From: Nectonema munidae
Lineage: Eukaryota > Nematomorpha > Nectonematoida > Nectonematidae
Direction of reading: 5' to 3'
DNA: 64,000 nucleotides
Assembly (NCBI GenBank): GCA_030549495.1
Contig: JAUIRK010000106.1
Coordinates: 1-64,000 of the forward strand
A model generated the notes under the pieces. It searched no databases, had not been told where the DNA came from, and saw only the letters and a program-made list of their open reading frames with translations. Position numbers and translations under genes: made by a program. Positions within the stretch are counted from its first letter, which is position 1, and each line of letters opens with the position of its first letter. This document shows, piece after piece, positions 10,871 through 22,983 of this stretch.

Positions 10871-11522
10871 ATAAGCTATTCCAAAAGAAACTTGTAGTTC
10901 ATTGAATGTTGGATTACTCTTTCTGGTTTTTATTTCTTTTTTAAATTAAACTGATATGTGAGCTATTTTATATGTTGATTGTCCCTAAGGCATTTCCCAA
11001 ATAATTATATTATATATTTATCCTTTAGTCAAATTCTAAATTATCGGTATACTATTTTATCATTTATTCGGTCAGTGCAGAAGAGTGATATTGTCTTCTA
11101 TAGTGGTTTGTAGTATTTGTAAGAAATTTCATTCTGCTTGAAGACAAGAACACAATTTTCATTCAACTTGAATTAATATGTTTGCTATGTAATAAATACA
11201 ATTCTGAATAAGATCTTTGCAAAATAAAGAACAATACTTTTTTGAGAGAAGCAGTTTTTTTAAGAAAGGGCACAAGACTTTTGCATGAAAGGTACGCAAT
11301 GATAAATTACACAGAGCAACAGCCAAAAAAACGCATCTACAAAAATGCATTTTTCTTACTGATTTAACGGTGTAATTTTCAAAAAGCAGGGTAATTTTTT
11401 ATTTCCAGGTACAGATTTTTTGCTATTAGCTGGAAAATTTTTTCTTGCGTTATCTATATACTTACAAATACTGCTAATGTTTAATTCCATTTTTAGATTG
11501 ATTTATTCAAAGTATATTAATT

Positions 11523-13035
11523 ATGGCTAGAGGTTTGTGTAAAAATTCTCCTCAAATGTTTTGTTACATGTGTGGTGAGTTCACGCCTGCAAAAAACAGA
11601 AGAAATATAACAACAAAAATCAAAAAAATATACAATTTGTATTTTAAATGTAAAATCGGAGATCAGGATAAATCTTGGGCACCACACATTTGTTGCAAGA
11701 AATGTTCGACTTCATTGTACCGATGGTTCAGCGGGAATCAGAAACAAATGCCAATTGGTGTTCCGATGGTTTGGAGAGAACCAAAAGATCACTCAAGTGA
11801 CTGCTACATTTGTTCAGTTGACATTAAACGTAAGATAGAGCTATATATATATATATATATTGTAATTTAATCATCCTTGTTATTCGTATCTTTTTTTAGA
11901 TTACACTAAAACAAAATCTGTCTTTTATCCTAATCTTGATCAGCACTGCGTCCTATAAGACATTCAGATGAAATCCCGATTCCCATCCCGCCTTCAGAAT
12001 TACCTGAAACTTCTTCAGATATTTCTGACTCCTTGACCATTGAAAGTGACACTCGAGATCCATGTTTCATTCCTTGCTGCTCAGAATCTTTGCCTCAGCT
12101 TTACAATCAAAAAGTTTTAAATGATTTGATAAGAGATCTTGAACTGTCTAAAAAACATGCATAGCTTCTTGCATCCCGTCTTCAAGAGAAAAACCTTACA
12201 GAAAAAGATGTTTCTGTGACGTTTTTCAGAAAGAGATCTAACTTCCTCCTACCTTATTTTTCTATGGAAAATGACCTTTGTTTTTGTAACAATATTATAG
12301 GCTTATTTCAGGAACTTGGAGTTACCTATGTTGCTGAAGAGTGGCGTCTTTTCATAGATGCTTCAATTTACAGTACAAAGGCAGTTCTTCTCCATAATGG
12401 TAACAAACTGAAATCTATACCACTGGCCCACTCTGTCACTTTAAGAGAAACATATGAAAACCTAGCATTAATTTTAACAAAAATCAAATATATTGATCAC
12501 AACTGGATCGTATGTGCAGACTTGAAAGTTGTTGCTCTTCTCACAGGTTTGCAAACTGGCTACACAAAATTCATGTGCTTTTTGTGTAAATGGAACAGCA
12601 GAGCTAGAGATGAACACTATACTCGATCTAAGTGGCCGTTGAGAGCTTCATCTTCTATTGGATGTGATAATTTAATTCGCAAACCTTTGATTGAAAAAGA
12701 TAAAATTATTTTGCCTCCTCTCCATATTAAGTTGGGCCTTATAAAGCAGTTATGAAAAACTTGTTGCAAACTTAATTTCATCTTACCAAAAACTAAACTG
12801 CAACATGTCTTTGAAAGTCCATTTTCTTCATTCACATCTTGATTTTTTTCCTGAAAATGCTTCAGATGTGAGCGATGAGCACGGCGAGCGTTTTCATCAA
12901 GATATTTTCAAATTTGAAGAAAGATACAAAGGTAAGTGGACGCCCTCGATGCTTGCTGATTTTTGCTGGAACTTATACTACGATAATGTAAGTTCAAAAC
13001 ATAAAAGACAAAAGAAATATAATAATCACTTATAA
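11523..13035 (+). pseudogene. multicopy arthropod transposase-like gene with one intron
   Basis: I recognise the family from multicopy arthropod and cnidarian proteins of unknown function, but it has no established name. The first exon (11523-11829) is Cys-rich (MFCYMCGEFTPAKNRRNI, HICCKKC, CYICSVD), suggesting a zinc-binding N terminus. A GT-AG intron follows. Exon 2 carries SALRPIRHSDEIPIPIPP, EEWRLFIDASIYSTKAVLLH, CADLKVVALLTGLQTGYTKF, CFLCKWNSRARDEHYT and LPPLHIKLGLIKQ, then VHFLHSHLDFFPE and DEHGERFHQDI. Conserved acidic residues in EEWRLFID and CADLK hint at a DDE-type fold (inference). Breaks include a frameshift near 11940, a stop at about 12161 (KKHA*LLASRL), and a frameshift and gap near 12755-12805. 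Confidence 0.6.
11830..11899 (+). other. 70 bp GT-AG intron in the transposase-like gene
   Basis: The donor GTAAGA follows GACATTAAAC, and the acceptor TTTTTTTAG precedes ATTACACT. Joining the exons keeps the frame (DIKHYTKTKSVFY) and removes an AT-dinucleotide tract. Confidence 0.6.
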
Positions 13036-13149
13036 TGAAATGAATTATAATTAATGATCACTTAATATTCTTTTAAATAAAAAAAAGAAATTTGAGCTTT
13101 TAAAAGTAAATTAGATAAACGGTTATTTTTAATTCGAGTTTTTCACACT

Positions 13150-15320
13150 TTGAAATATAGGAACTGATACTTTATAATTGTGCGTTTTTCCAAAAATCTA
13201 CCAATCAACGAAATAGCTTCTGAAATTTATGAATCAAATTTGTAATCAACAGCAGATTGGAACTGTTTGTTTAATTCTCTTTCCTTTGTTCAAGTTGGAA
13301 ATGAAAAACTTTCAAATTTTGTTTTTACAAGTCATGTGCCAAAAATTTAGGTATACAGAAGGCTTCGTGATTCGAAACGAATAACGAAACCTTATGAATT
13401 TAGGTATACATTAGAAGGCGGTGTAAAATATGCTTGAAAAATTCTTGTTGTTCTGGATTTGCTAAAGCAGTTCGACTGTTATTGAAACACAAATTAAATC
13501 AATTTATTCTGCCATAAACGGTGGGAAGGATTTAGTTTACAAAATATTAAATATAGTTTTCAGCTTATCATGGCGCTTTTATAGGTATTTTATGGTCATC
13601 AACTTACTTTCCTACGGAAAACACTAAATATTTTTTCTGGAGTTCAAATCATTTGGTACCTTTAGTTATCCGAAATCTTAGTTATGACTTAGTCAACAAA
13701 TCAGCAGAAAAATTAATAGAATTTTCTAAAAAGGAGGAGGACAATTCTTGGAATAATAGACAAAATGTAGAAAAAGGAAATTCATGTCATGAAAAGAATC
13801 AAATTAGGAAAAATACATTCGTAAATTTTTTTTATCATTCTCTGAAATAACGAAACTACCAACCAATAGAATAGAGTATAGACTATAGATATAGTACATG
13901 AAATTATCTTAACCCATTAACGACGAGAATAATAATCAGACGATATCTAATGTAAAGCAGAAGATTTGTATTAAAAAGCATTAATAAAAGCAGACGATTT
14001 TATTTGTGTAAAGTCGACTGTGGTCGATAACCGGTTAAAATAATGAGTATTTCATTTTATATATTGAAACAAAAAATCAAAGAAGAAATTTTCATGAAAA
14101 TTGTGGTGTTTGGTGTGGAAATTCGGCAAAAAAAATTTTTTTTAAAATATAGATAATCCTTACACATTTATAAAACGATTTTTTTGGAGATTTTACAGGA
14201 AACGAGTAAAATATAAATTCCAACCTGTAGAAGGATAACCAGGAATGAAAGATTTGATAATTTTGAATCGGTTACCTATTTGAACATTGAAAAAGTTATA
14301 AAAGAGTGTTTTGGTTTGAACAATTTCCAGCAAATGAAAAAGAAATGTCTTTATAAGTATCTTGGGAAGTAACCTGAAGAAAAAAGTTTTGTACATCGTA
14401 GCTCAAAAACCGAACATGAAATTTCAGAACAATCAATGCAACATTTGAAACAATAAGAAAAAAATTAAATCAAAACAAAGATGCGAAAAGTATTTTCATA
14501 GAATCAATAAAAAATGAAGATTTTAGAAATATGAGTGGTATGGGATGTTAAAAACAATGAAAAATGAAAATCAAAAATATTGCTGATGAATAACAACATA
14601 TATTGAATGTGATCATTACGAGAGATAATTACATAAAATCTTTCACCCAAAATAATGGAAAAAAGCCTACAGTATACCGAAAGACAAATTCCTCCTATGA
14701 TTAATTTATATTTTTTTTTATGATTGATTTGTTTTAGGAGTTCATAAAATATTTAATTTAGGATTTTGCTGTGAGATGCACATCGAATCAAGACAAAAAT
14801 TTATTCAAAAGACCAACTAAAACAGCGCACATTTTGACGGGACCTGTTTTTTACATTTTGATTCAAACTTCAACACACTTTTTGTTTTTTGTCACATTTA
14901 TCCTTAGTACTTAGCAATGATTTGAAAAGCAAGTTTCAACAGAAACAACTCTACATAGGATCAGATCAAGAACTTGCTATTGTTAAATCTATAAGGTGTC
15001 ATTTTCCCAATGCCAATATATTGTTTTGTGTGAGACATCTTCAAGATAATATAAAAAGAACTTTAAGACAAAAACTTATGCTAAAAGAAAAAGAAACAAA
15101 CTCTTAGAAAATCCTCATTTACAGATAAACTGGAAAAATAAACATTCCGAAGCGCTGAAACATATAATCAAAAATTTGTCGATTGGAAAGCAAACAAGAT
15201 GTTTCAACGCACCTGCAAGCTATATGATCAAACACTTTTTCAAGAAAACCAAATAAAGTCCGCATTGCACGGGACAAGGAGAATATAATTTAGTGGGTGA
15301 TATGGAGTAAAGTACATGCA
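13150..15320 (+). pseudogene. MULE-like element remnant, copy 2
   Basis: Recognisable pieces in order are CCSGFAKAVRLLLKHKLNQF (about 13450), IGILWSSTYFPTENTKYFF and NHLVPLVIRNLSYDLV (about 13590-13700), HENCGVWCGNSAKK (about 14075-14125), and LYIGSDQELAIVKSI with HFPNANILFCVRHLQDNIKR (14950-15070). The last resembles the MULE-type transposase block in which an Asp precedes a C-x2-H motif. The HxNCGxW motif also occurs in the 16.9-18.9 kb copy (FHDNCGAWHKNSTKS). Stops and frame changes are frequent, and the region of the first catalytic Asp is not identifiable. Confidence 0.45.
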
Positions 15321-15599
15321 GTGGATAAGATTATCGATTGAAGAAAGAGAAAAAATAAAGGGATTTCATTGGCGGTTGGAAAACTAAATATGAAATCTCA
15401 GAACCAATTATAAATAGCAAAAAGTGTTGAAAAGGTAGCTCTGTGAGGCCTTGCAAAAAAGAAACCTAAGAAAATGAAAATTTGAATATTGGTATTTTTC
15501 TACAATATATATAAACTTAAAAATATGATATACTAAAATATTTTTGAAAATATTGGTATTTATATTTTTCTTGAATTTTTTAGGACCATTGAATATTAA

Positions 15600-16270
15600 T
15601 AAAACTCCCAATTTTTATAACGAAATCGGATATATCGAAAACTCGTTTATAACGAAATAAATCCTCGGTCCGGCAATTTATCCTATGATGTCATAGTAAT
15701 AAATGTCGGTAAATTTGAATGGGATATTACGAAATCTGTCTTCTTAAGTAATTCTTCAGCATTTTCGAACATTGCTCATTTCATTCTTTTATTTGAAGTC
15801 AACAGCCTGGAATGATTACAATTCCTTTTAAAATAACTTTAGAATTTCCCTCGTAAACCAGTAAATATGGGAAAGCGAACGCATTTTTCAATCGATACAA
15901 AATTAGCAGCAATAGAAACAAAACAATTTGAAATTCCATGCAGTGCTTTGTCAACATGGTTAAAAAACAAAGACTCCCTAAAAAGTTCAATGGAAAATTG
16001 TGCACGTAAAAAAAAAGAATGATAACAGCTAAACACAGTGAGACAGAGGAGGCTTTATGCGGTCTAAAACAGTTCGTGCAGATAATGTGCCTATGCCTGG
16101 CAGCATTATTAAATCCAAAGCATGGGATATTGAAGATTTTTGTGCAAATGATGGTTTTTGACTCGTTTCAAACACCGGCATGATATCATAGTGGTAAACG
16201 ATCCAAAGAAAGAATTCCTATTTTACCCCGTGCAAACATGGATGGTAGTTATTACACTTCTATTATAGCA
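15600..16270 (+). pseudogene. Tigger/pogo transposase remnant B
   Basis: The CENP-B-type N terminus MGKRTHFSIDTKLAAIETKQ starts at 15866 and runs through ALSTWLKNKDSLKSSMEN. The second HTH region appears as TVRADNVPMPGSIIKSKAWD (about 16070-16130). A piece of the DDE domain, SKERIPILPRANMDGS, lies at about 16203-16250, matching the SKERITVLLCANxDGS motif of Tigger transposases. Between these blocks, sequence is missing, and stops and frameshifts are present. Upstream, 15620-15680 repeats TATAACGAAAT-like words that may be the subterminal region. This lineage differs from the pogo-like element at 0.2-6.4 kb and the Tigger at 58.5-60.2 kb. Confidence 0.6.
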
Positions 16271-16879
16271 AATACACATCTTCAAGCTAGGAAACATATA
16301 GGTGCTTAAATTCAGATAGAAGACGCATACCACATAGACCACTCAAGAATTCCATTTCTCACTCTTCTGCAATATATAATAAATACATGAACGAAGGTGA
16401 AAAAATGAGAAAAAAAAAATCAATTTTCTGGTATTATTGTAACTTCTTATAATAACGTAAATTCACATTCAAACATGAATTCAAAGGGTATAGTTGAAAA
16501 ATATGACGCAATTTTAAAAACCTTATCAAAAAAAATTGAAATTTTGATCTTTCAACTAAGATCCCATCTTACAAACAGAAGCACAGCGGCTTTTATCTAA
16601 CAGAATTTTCTGAGCGAGATTTAAACATTTGATCATTTTTGAAATTTGATCTGAGTTTTAATATCTAGGCAAGGATTAGGGCTCCAATACATGTTTTCTG
16701 ATAATAGGGAAGTATGAAACGTATATAATCCTCTAGGTATGAGAGATTTTTCATGAAAAACAGAACATAAAAGGCCAGTAAAATAAGCCGCAGATTTTTG
16801 TTGGAAAAAGAGCGTCATTTTCATCTCATAAAATGGAAGATTATTGTAATTTTCAAGTTTTATTTCCTCTTCTATCCTA

Positions 16880-18930
16880 AAACTATCCAAAATGTCACAC
16901 TTTGAATGTTGTTTCACATGCAACGAGTGGCAGCAATATGATTTTTGCACTACTTGTCAAAGGTTTTGTCACTTAGACCGTGAAAATTTGTCAATTATTT
17001 TTTCTCAAATTAATAGATCTCTTCAATGTACCGCGTGCTGCATGAATATTTCGGCGTCCAGTTATGATTTTTCTTTAGAAAGATTTCAAAAGCATTTTCT
17101 TTTAATTTAAAAAACTTTGATATCGATTTTTTTTAAAACTTAAAAATTTATTTTAAGTTTGAGTTATCTTCTTTTTTAATAATTGTATTGATTTTAAATC
17201 TTTATTTATTTTGAAAGACTATAATATAGGTGAATCATTAGTGCCTTTGAAGACAATAGATAATGGTAATTGTTTATTAACTCGGTATCAATTATTCTTT
17301 TTAATAATCAAAAATTTGCTAATAAGCTTCGTGTACTAACTTCTATTGAATTGATTGATAATTCCCATTTTTATTATAATATTGATTATATTGTTTCGAT
17401 GATTCTATTAAGAACGTTTTTGTAAATTTTTCTTGGTCCAATGTTTTTATAATACATGCCCTTTCTTTCGTTCTGTGTACCCTTATTAGGCTTATTGTTC
17501 TTCCATATAACTCTTCTGATGATCTAGCACATTTACTTTTAAATAAGATATTGTTTCCAATTAATTTTAAATTAAAAAAAATTCGTTTGTTTCACATAAT
17601 ATCAAAAATTTATTTACATGTACCAATTACCAATCCATCTTGGAAAGGTGTACCTGACCACTTTGTCCCTTTAGTAGAAAAAAGAATTTCTATGCCTAAT
17701 GAAAAATATGCATATGTAATAGAGTCAATGATTTTAACCAAGTGCTACCGATAAATTTATAAGTAATGAAGATTCTTTGAGTGATGATTGCTCATATTAT
17801 GAATCTTCAAAGATTTTACTTCCTTCAACTCCTTCTCCACAAAGTTGAATAGTTTTTTAAATGATCATGCTTATACTTCAAAATTTCCTACTGATAAAAA
17901 AGATTCTCTTTCAAAAAAATTCCAAATTTTTTAACAATGAAAAATTGGCTTAATTTTGTAATCAATTCTGTAAATTTTAATTTTTTTGGACGAAGTTCCT
18001 TTAGTAGAATGTAAAGAAAGTGTGTGCTTCATTTTAAAAAGGAAAGATTTTTCCAAAAATAAATTTCACGATAATTGTGGTGCTTGGCACAAAAATTCTA
18101 CCAAAAGTGTTATATATAGTAAATGATGATAATAGCCTTTCTTGCTACAGGGAGAAAAATCTTAATATACCAAACTTATTCAAAATGAAAAAGAAACAAT
18201 AATAATTATCAAAGAACAATTTCTTATTTTCAAAATCCTCAATTTTTCAATAAAGATTTGTATAGTCTAATTACATATAAATATTTGGATTCATTTCCTG
18301 ATAACATTCCCCATAACAATTCGAAAACTATATTCCTTTTGTAAAAACTAGCCCCAAAATAAAACTTTTTATTGAAAATCAGTTATCAAATGTAACACAA
18401 AGTGTAAGAGAAATCTATGCAAACTCTCTTATAGATCAAAGCGCTTCAAGAGACTCGAAATATATTAAACATTTGAAATATAATATCAAGAAAAACGAAA
18501 ACCCTAATTATTTTTTTAAGACAAAATTCAACTTTTAATAAGCCTAGTTTCATCAAAACAAGCTTTTGTTAAACACTTTTTTTCATCGCAATCAAAACCA
18601 CCATCTTTCATTTTACATACGGACTTTCAAATTGAAAATTTTATTTATGCTATTAATAAGGGTTATATAATAAGTGTTGATCGGACGTTCAATATCGGTC
18701 CGTTTTTTGACAAATTTTGTGTTCTAAGAGAGGTGTATTATAAATAAAAATACAAAAACCCATCCCATTATTCTAGAACCCATGTGTATTCATTAGTATG
18801 TGATGAAGAAAAAGTTATAATTAAGGCTTTGAGAATAGCATTTCCCAAATCAACGATTACTCTATGTACAAGACATATCAAAAATAATATTGTACGTCAT
18901 AACAATAAGAAAAAATTACTTAAAATTATA
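16880..18930 (+). pseudogene. MULE-like element with OTU-type protease domain, copy 3
   Basis: Blocks in order: a Cys-rich N-terminal finger (FECCFTCNEWQQYDFCTTC, LQCTACCMN; 16892-17080); an OTU-like domain with DNGNCL at about 17255-17280, then LFNNQKFANKLRVLTSIELI after a one-base shift, and a candidate catalytic His in DHFVPLV at about 17655-17680; FHDNCGAWHKNSTKS near 18080; a first catalytic-type Asp in SVDRTFNIGPFF near 18675; and LVCDEEKVIIKALRIAFPKS followed by LCTRHIKNNI (18790-18890). OTU domains are cysteine proteases that remove ubiquitin-like tags, and the DNGNCL and HFVPLV motifs supply the Asp, Cys and His. The transposase part lacks sequence between the two Asp blocks. Many stops and shifts are present. 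It ends where GC-rich retroelement sequence begins. Confidence 0.55.
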
Positions 18931-18939
18931 AGTTCAATT

Positions 18940-21200
18940 TTTACAGCAACTCCCCCTCTTTCCTTTCGCCAGCTTCGCGCGACGCCGACGCCAAGAGGAA
19001 GACAACGTCGGATGGTGATGGGCTTGGATTCTCCGAAGTGGAATAGGGCCTCCGGAGTCCGCTCGGAGGTATCCGCCTGCGCGCCTCGCAGAGTAAAACG
19101 CTCCAGAGACCTGAGTAACATTTCCATACTTAGGAGAGTAAAAGCCTCCTCTCAGGACAACGCACCCTCATCCAGACCGCGCTATCATTTACGGATATAG
19201 GGCAATGGATAGTAGCAATGGCCAGCGGACTCATAACCCATTCAGCCGAAATCTTCCATCCATAGTCCCAACCCGTACAGAAAATAATCTCTTCTCGTTT
19301 GCACCCGCATCCAATATAGTGACATCGGTTAAAGTCGAACGCGACCTCCCGTGGATCACGACCGGGGAATTAGATTCCCTATTGCCCCTTCTCCACGTGA
19401 CAGGAATGAAGGAACTTCGACCCAGGTCGAAGAAACGACCGGACAAGCGAGCCAGCACCCCGTCACAAGAAGTGAGCTTCAAAATTTGGACATCCTCCTA
19501 CCCGAAAAAGAACAGTCTCGACAGGAATTAATGGACTTCCTGAGTTGGTACTTAAACAACAAAAACCTCCACTCCTCAGAGGAATGGAGGATGATCATTA
19601 CCTCCCGTTTCTCAGGGGATCCAGAGGTAGAGTCATCAATGATTATCCGGCCTCAGAGTATGGAAGTGAAAGCGGCCTCGCGATAAAGGATGATCAAGAG
19701 GAAGGGGAAGGTCCTGTGCAGGATTCAGAAACAAGACCAGATCAAAATATACCCGAGGGGGAAGAACAAGAAGGGTAAAGACCAGCCACTAAAACCAAGA
19801 CAGAGTCTATCTTGGACTTAGCTACGCTTGGTGACATTGTCGAAGTATTCCACCAAGGTACTACTTCCTTAGCACTTCCAAGGGAAGCGACCTTTTTGGT
19901 CACGGCCCCCAAGGACTGAAAAAAGAAGGTCAGGAGGATACGCTCCGACGCTAATCTCACAGAAGAAGTTTGGAAACTGCTAACTTTTTACTCTCTCCTA
20001 ATTGCCAAAGGGATTTCATTTCGACCAAGGTCTTACCAGAAATGTCAAAGCACTCCATACTCAAAACAATAGACAATCCGAGGATCGTCAGCCCTTGCTT
20101 CTTGGTTCCAAAAGCAAACGGGGCAAAAAGGCTGGTGGGAAATTTCGTGTTTACGAAAGAATTATTTAAAACTCCTATCTTCACACTGGTGGCATCGTTC
20201 CAGTTGAAATATATTCCAGAGATATTTAAATGGGGTACAAGGCTGGATCTAAAGGATGCCTTTTACGGTATCAGGCTTGACTCGAACTGACAACCCCCCT
20301 TTGTCATCAGGAACAAAAACAGAGTTGTTTTGCCTTCGAAAGATTGCCAATGGGGGCAAACTTCTCACCAGCCATCTTGCAAACAGTGATAAGCGCATTG
20401 AAGGGGGTCTTAATAGAAAGGCACCCTTTAGCAAACATCAAGGTAATCTTATACCTAGACGATTTCTTAATCCTGGGAACAAACGAGCGCGACACTAATT
20501 GGTGGAGTGATCGTATCTCAGAACCCGTACAATGGGAATACCAGAACACCTAGTGGTAAAGGCCCTGGTGGCTTTGATCCTGGCATAAAGGGCTGGGTAT
20601 AGTCTGAGACAAGAAGTCCATATCTATTGTACTGCAAGACATGGTATGGAATATAGCTAACCTAGAATTATTGGCCATCACCATGCTCCCCGGATATCAG
20701 ATCAAGTCGGACTCAGAGGTAGCTATTGCGGCAATCAGAAATTTCGGGGAGAAATCCCTAATCAGGTATATTCTGATCAGTTTTCTTTACAAAGAAAGAA
20801 GAGATCTGGATACGCTCAAGGAGACTAGTCCCGGGGATCGAATTTCGATCCCAGGACCAAGAAGACCTAGAGATTCTGAACAAGATTTTCAGTTTGTGGC
20901 AAGCCAATTTTCAGCAAATTCGGATAATGGGACTTACGTATGAGAGAAGCGGTGCCTCTAGGCAGGTACTGCAGCTTCATCAAAGGGAAGGCGCCGCGTA
21001 GACGGGGTTGTTCCCTCTATTAGCACCCTTTATTTGGACGTTAACATGCCAGTTAAGATAACCAATGAGATGGCTTCCCGCCTTCCGCAAATGGGCTGGC
21101 TATATACGCAGCCCGAATCAGAATTTGAAAACACATTGGGGGCGGTCGCCCCCCCCCCCCCTTCGCCCCCGGATGTGCGCCCCTGCTTCTGCCTGCAAAT
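18940..21200 (+). mobile_element. GC-rich retroelement fossil (RT and RNase H), LTR/DIRS-type kin
   Basis: Base composition changes abruptly from about 70 percent AT to near 50 percent GC. Within it, reverse-transcriptase motifs lie at about 20040-20500, including PRIVSPCFLVPK and YLDDFLILG, and an RNase H-like block at about 20640-20780 (LELLAITM, SDSEVAIAAI). The upstream 18.95-19.95 kb is Ser/Arg-rich and acidic and may be the gag-like part. The RT style suggests DIRS/Ngaro-type or other LTR-related retroelements, and I cannot decide which. No flanking terminal repeats or integrase were recognised. It is broken in several places and looks old. It sits against the end of MULE-like copy 3. 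Confidence 0.6.
21131..21190 (-). repeat. GC-rich repeat end with C-tract
   Basis: A C-tract is followed by CCCCCGGATGTGCGCCCCTG. On the minus strand this starts CAGGGGCGCACATCC, matching the CAGGAGCGCACATCC start at 23583 on the plus strand. Both are next to a homopolymeric G/C run. They are probably two ends or copies of one short DNA-transposon family. Confidence 0.45.
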
Positions 21201-21640
21201 AAAAAAATGCAGATCTCGTTATACGAAATTGATGTACTCACTCTTAGAAGATAAATCTATATTTCCCATTCCTGGCAGGATGTAGCCAAATTTACAAGCT
21301 TTATTCGGTTTATCCTAAAACATTATATTTTTGTATATATCATAAGTAACTATGAAAAAGTTAAAGTTAATTGAGTTAAAAAATATAAATTACTTCTAAA
21401 CTTTAGCATTTTGTGCTTCAGATGGCTGATTCTAAAACATTTTATATAGAGTTTAAATAATTTAGAATACTTTAAATTAAAATTGTTAACCATGTTTGTA
21501 GCCCATTGTGCTGTTTAATTCTAATTTAAAAAATGTTCGAATATATAATCACACATATATTTTCTTATAACTCATTCATAGTTAAAATGAAAGTTTTTGA
21601 ACACATCGGAAAAACCTGTTTCTAAGATAAAAAGGCATTA
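21200..21640. other. AT-rich spacer, nothing recognised
   Basis: No gene or repeat was recognised. A TTAACCCATGACC stretch at 21638 could be the left end of the following piggyBac remnant, since piggyBac elements insert at TTAA. Confidence 0.3.
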
Positions 21641-21739
21641 ACCCATGACCATTACAACTAAAAATTGGGAAACAAGTTGAAATGAAGTGTAAAACAGCTC
21701 AAGTGTGTATGAAAGAACTAAAAATGTATGAACTTTCCA

Positions 21740-22643
21740 ATTCTCCAGATGTGATATATTGAATGTTCCTCTAAAGAGGATGCTCTTGATTTTTTGGAAG
21801 AGAATGAAAGTGTTGATCCTAAACTTGTATTTCTTCCTTCAGAATGTAAAGAAGGATAAGTAACTGATGTAGAAGAAGAAGAAAACTATTTCAGTCTTGA
21901 AAAACTCCCCAACGATGTATAGGGATCTTTGAAAGTCTGCGCACAGGAAGAGACTGAAGAAATTCAGCCATTCATCAAAAAACTTAAAAAAGAGTTTTCA
22001 AAATGGGGGAAAAAGAATATCATTCCCTTGAAAAATCAAGAATTATTACCCATTGCTTCAAAATTTCCTGAATTGATAAACGCTAAGCCAATTTTTTTAT
22101 TTCAAAAAGTCTCCAATGATGAAATTGTGGACTTGATTGTAACAGAAACTAACAGGTATTCCGCACAAAAAATAGAAGTCGAAACCTTGATAAAGTGGAA
22201 CTAGAAACGTTTCTTGGAATTCTTCTTACATCCATTATAATTCACGACCAAGGCAAAGAATGTATTGGCAAAAAGATGATGATACAGTTTGTAATGTTAT
22301 TGCCAGCAAATGTCAAGGAAGCGATTTGAAGATATAAAATCGTGTTTGCATTTTTGCAACAATGATATTTTGAAAAAAAAATGACAAATTATCCAAAATA
22401 AGACCCCTTCAAAACCTCCTGAATACATCCTTGAAACAGTTTGCATTTTTTGCCGAAAAACTTTCGATTGATGAACAGATGGTTCCTTACTACGGTAAGA
22501 ATTCATCCACGATGTACATGAAAGGTAAGCCAATAAAATTTGGATACAAAAACTGGGTAATGGCTTCGTCTGATGGTTTCTCTTTTCATTTTATAACATA
22601 CACTGGCACTTCAGATCCATTGAAGTGCCAGTGTATGTTATAA
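21740..22643 (+). pseudogene. piggyBac-like transposase remnant 1
   Basis: Motifs typical of the piggyBac DDD transposase are present in order: DEIVDLIVTETNRYSAQK (about 22120-22170), CLHFCNNDIL (about 22340), and KLSIDEQMVPYYGKNS with MKGKPIKFGYKNWVMAS (22455-22570). The Asp in SIDEQ corresponds to the first catalytic Asp of piggyBac. The frame ends at FHFITYTGTSDP, where the DNA folds back on itself (22591-22643). The second and third catalytic Asp and the C-terminal zinc-binding domain are missing. An in-frame stop (about 21920), a stop after IKWN (22202) and a frameshift around 22300-22420 also break it. piggyBac transposases excise precisely and insert at TTAA. Confidence 0.7.
22591..22643. 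repeat. perfect 23 bp inverted repeat with 7 bp loop
   Basis: The left arm 22591-22613 is the exact reverse complement of 22621-22643, with GATCCAT between. The left arm lies inside the piggyBac reading frame and the right arm marks where piggyBac similarity stops. Confidence 0.95.
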
Positions 22644-22680
22644 TACACTTATTATATACACTTATAGTTTTTATTGAAGA

Positions 22681-22983
22681 ATAATCCATTGTTTCAATAT
22701 TCACACAGTACACAATGCTTATCACAGTGTCTCAGTATTTTTGAGCAAACACATGTTGATGATCCACTAGATTTTCTCATCTGTCACAGTGAATCCATTT
22801 CTCATTCTGTCTCCTCTGTTTTTCTCTTCCTCTTTCTTTGCTAAAACTCAATCATTCACTCAAGCCTTCTTTTCTTGTTTAAGCTCTCATATCTCATTCA
22901 GCTCTCTTCTTTCCAGTGACGTAGCTAGGCTGGGCATGAGGGGCCGTGCCCACTCTCCTATGTACCTCATGGTGCCCCCATGC
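22681..22983 (+). repeat. ~300 bp dispersed repeat, copy 1
   Basis: It shares long stretches with the reverse complement of 26048-26391, for example CAAACACATGTTGATGATCC, CTAAAACTCAATCATTCACT and AGTGACGTAGCTAGGC. It ends GCCCCCATGC. Copy 1 is about 40 bp shorter, largely because it has fewer CTCTCTTC-type units. Function is unknown. The CAGTGACGTAGC word resembles DNA-transposon termini. Confidence 0.85.

Noticed and set aside
18897-20549. Minus-strand open frames in the GC-rich island
   Set aside because: They are shadows caused by high GC opposite the retroelement fossil and have no recognisable domain.
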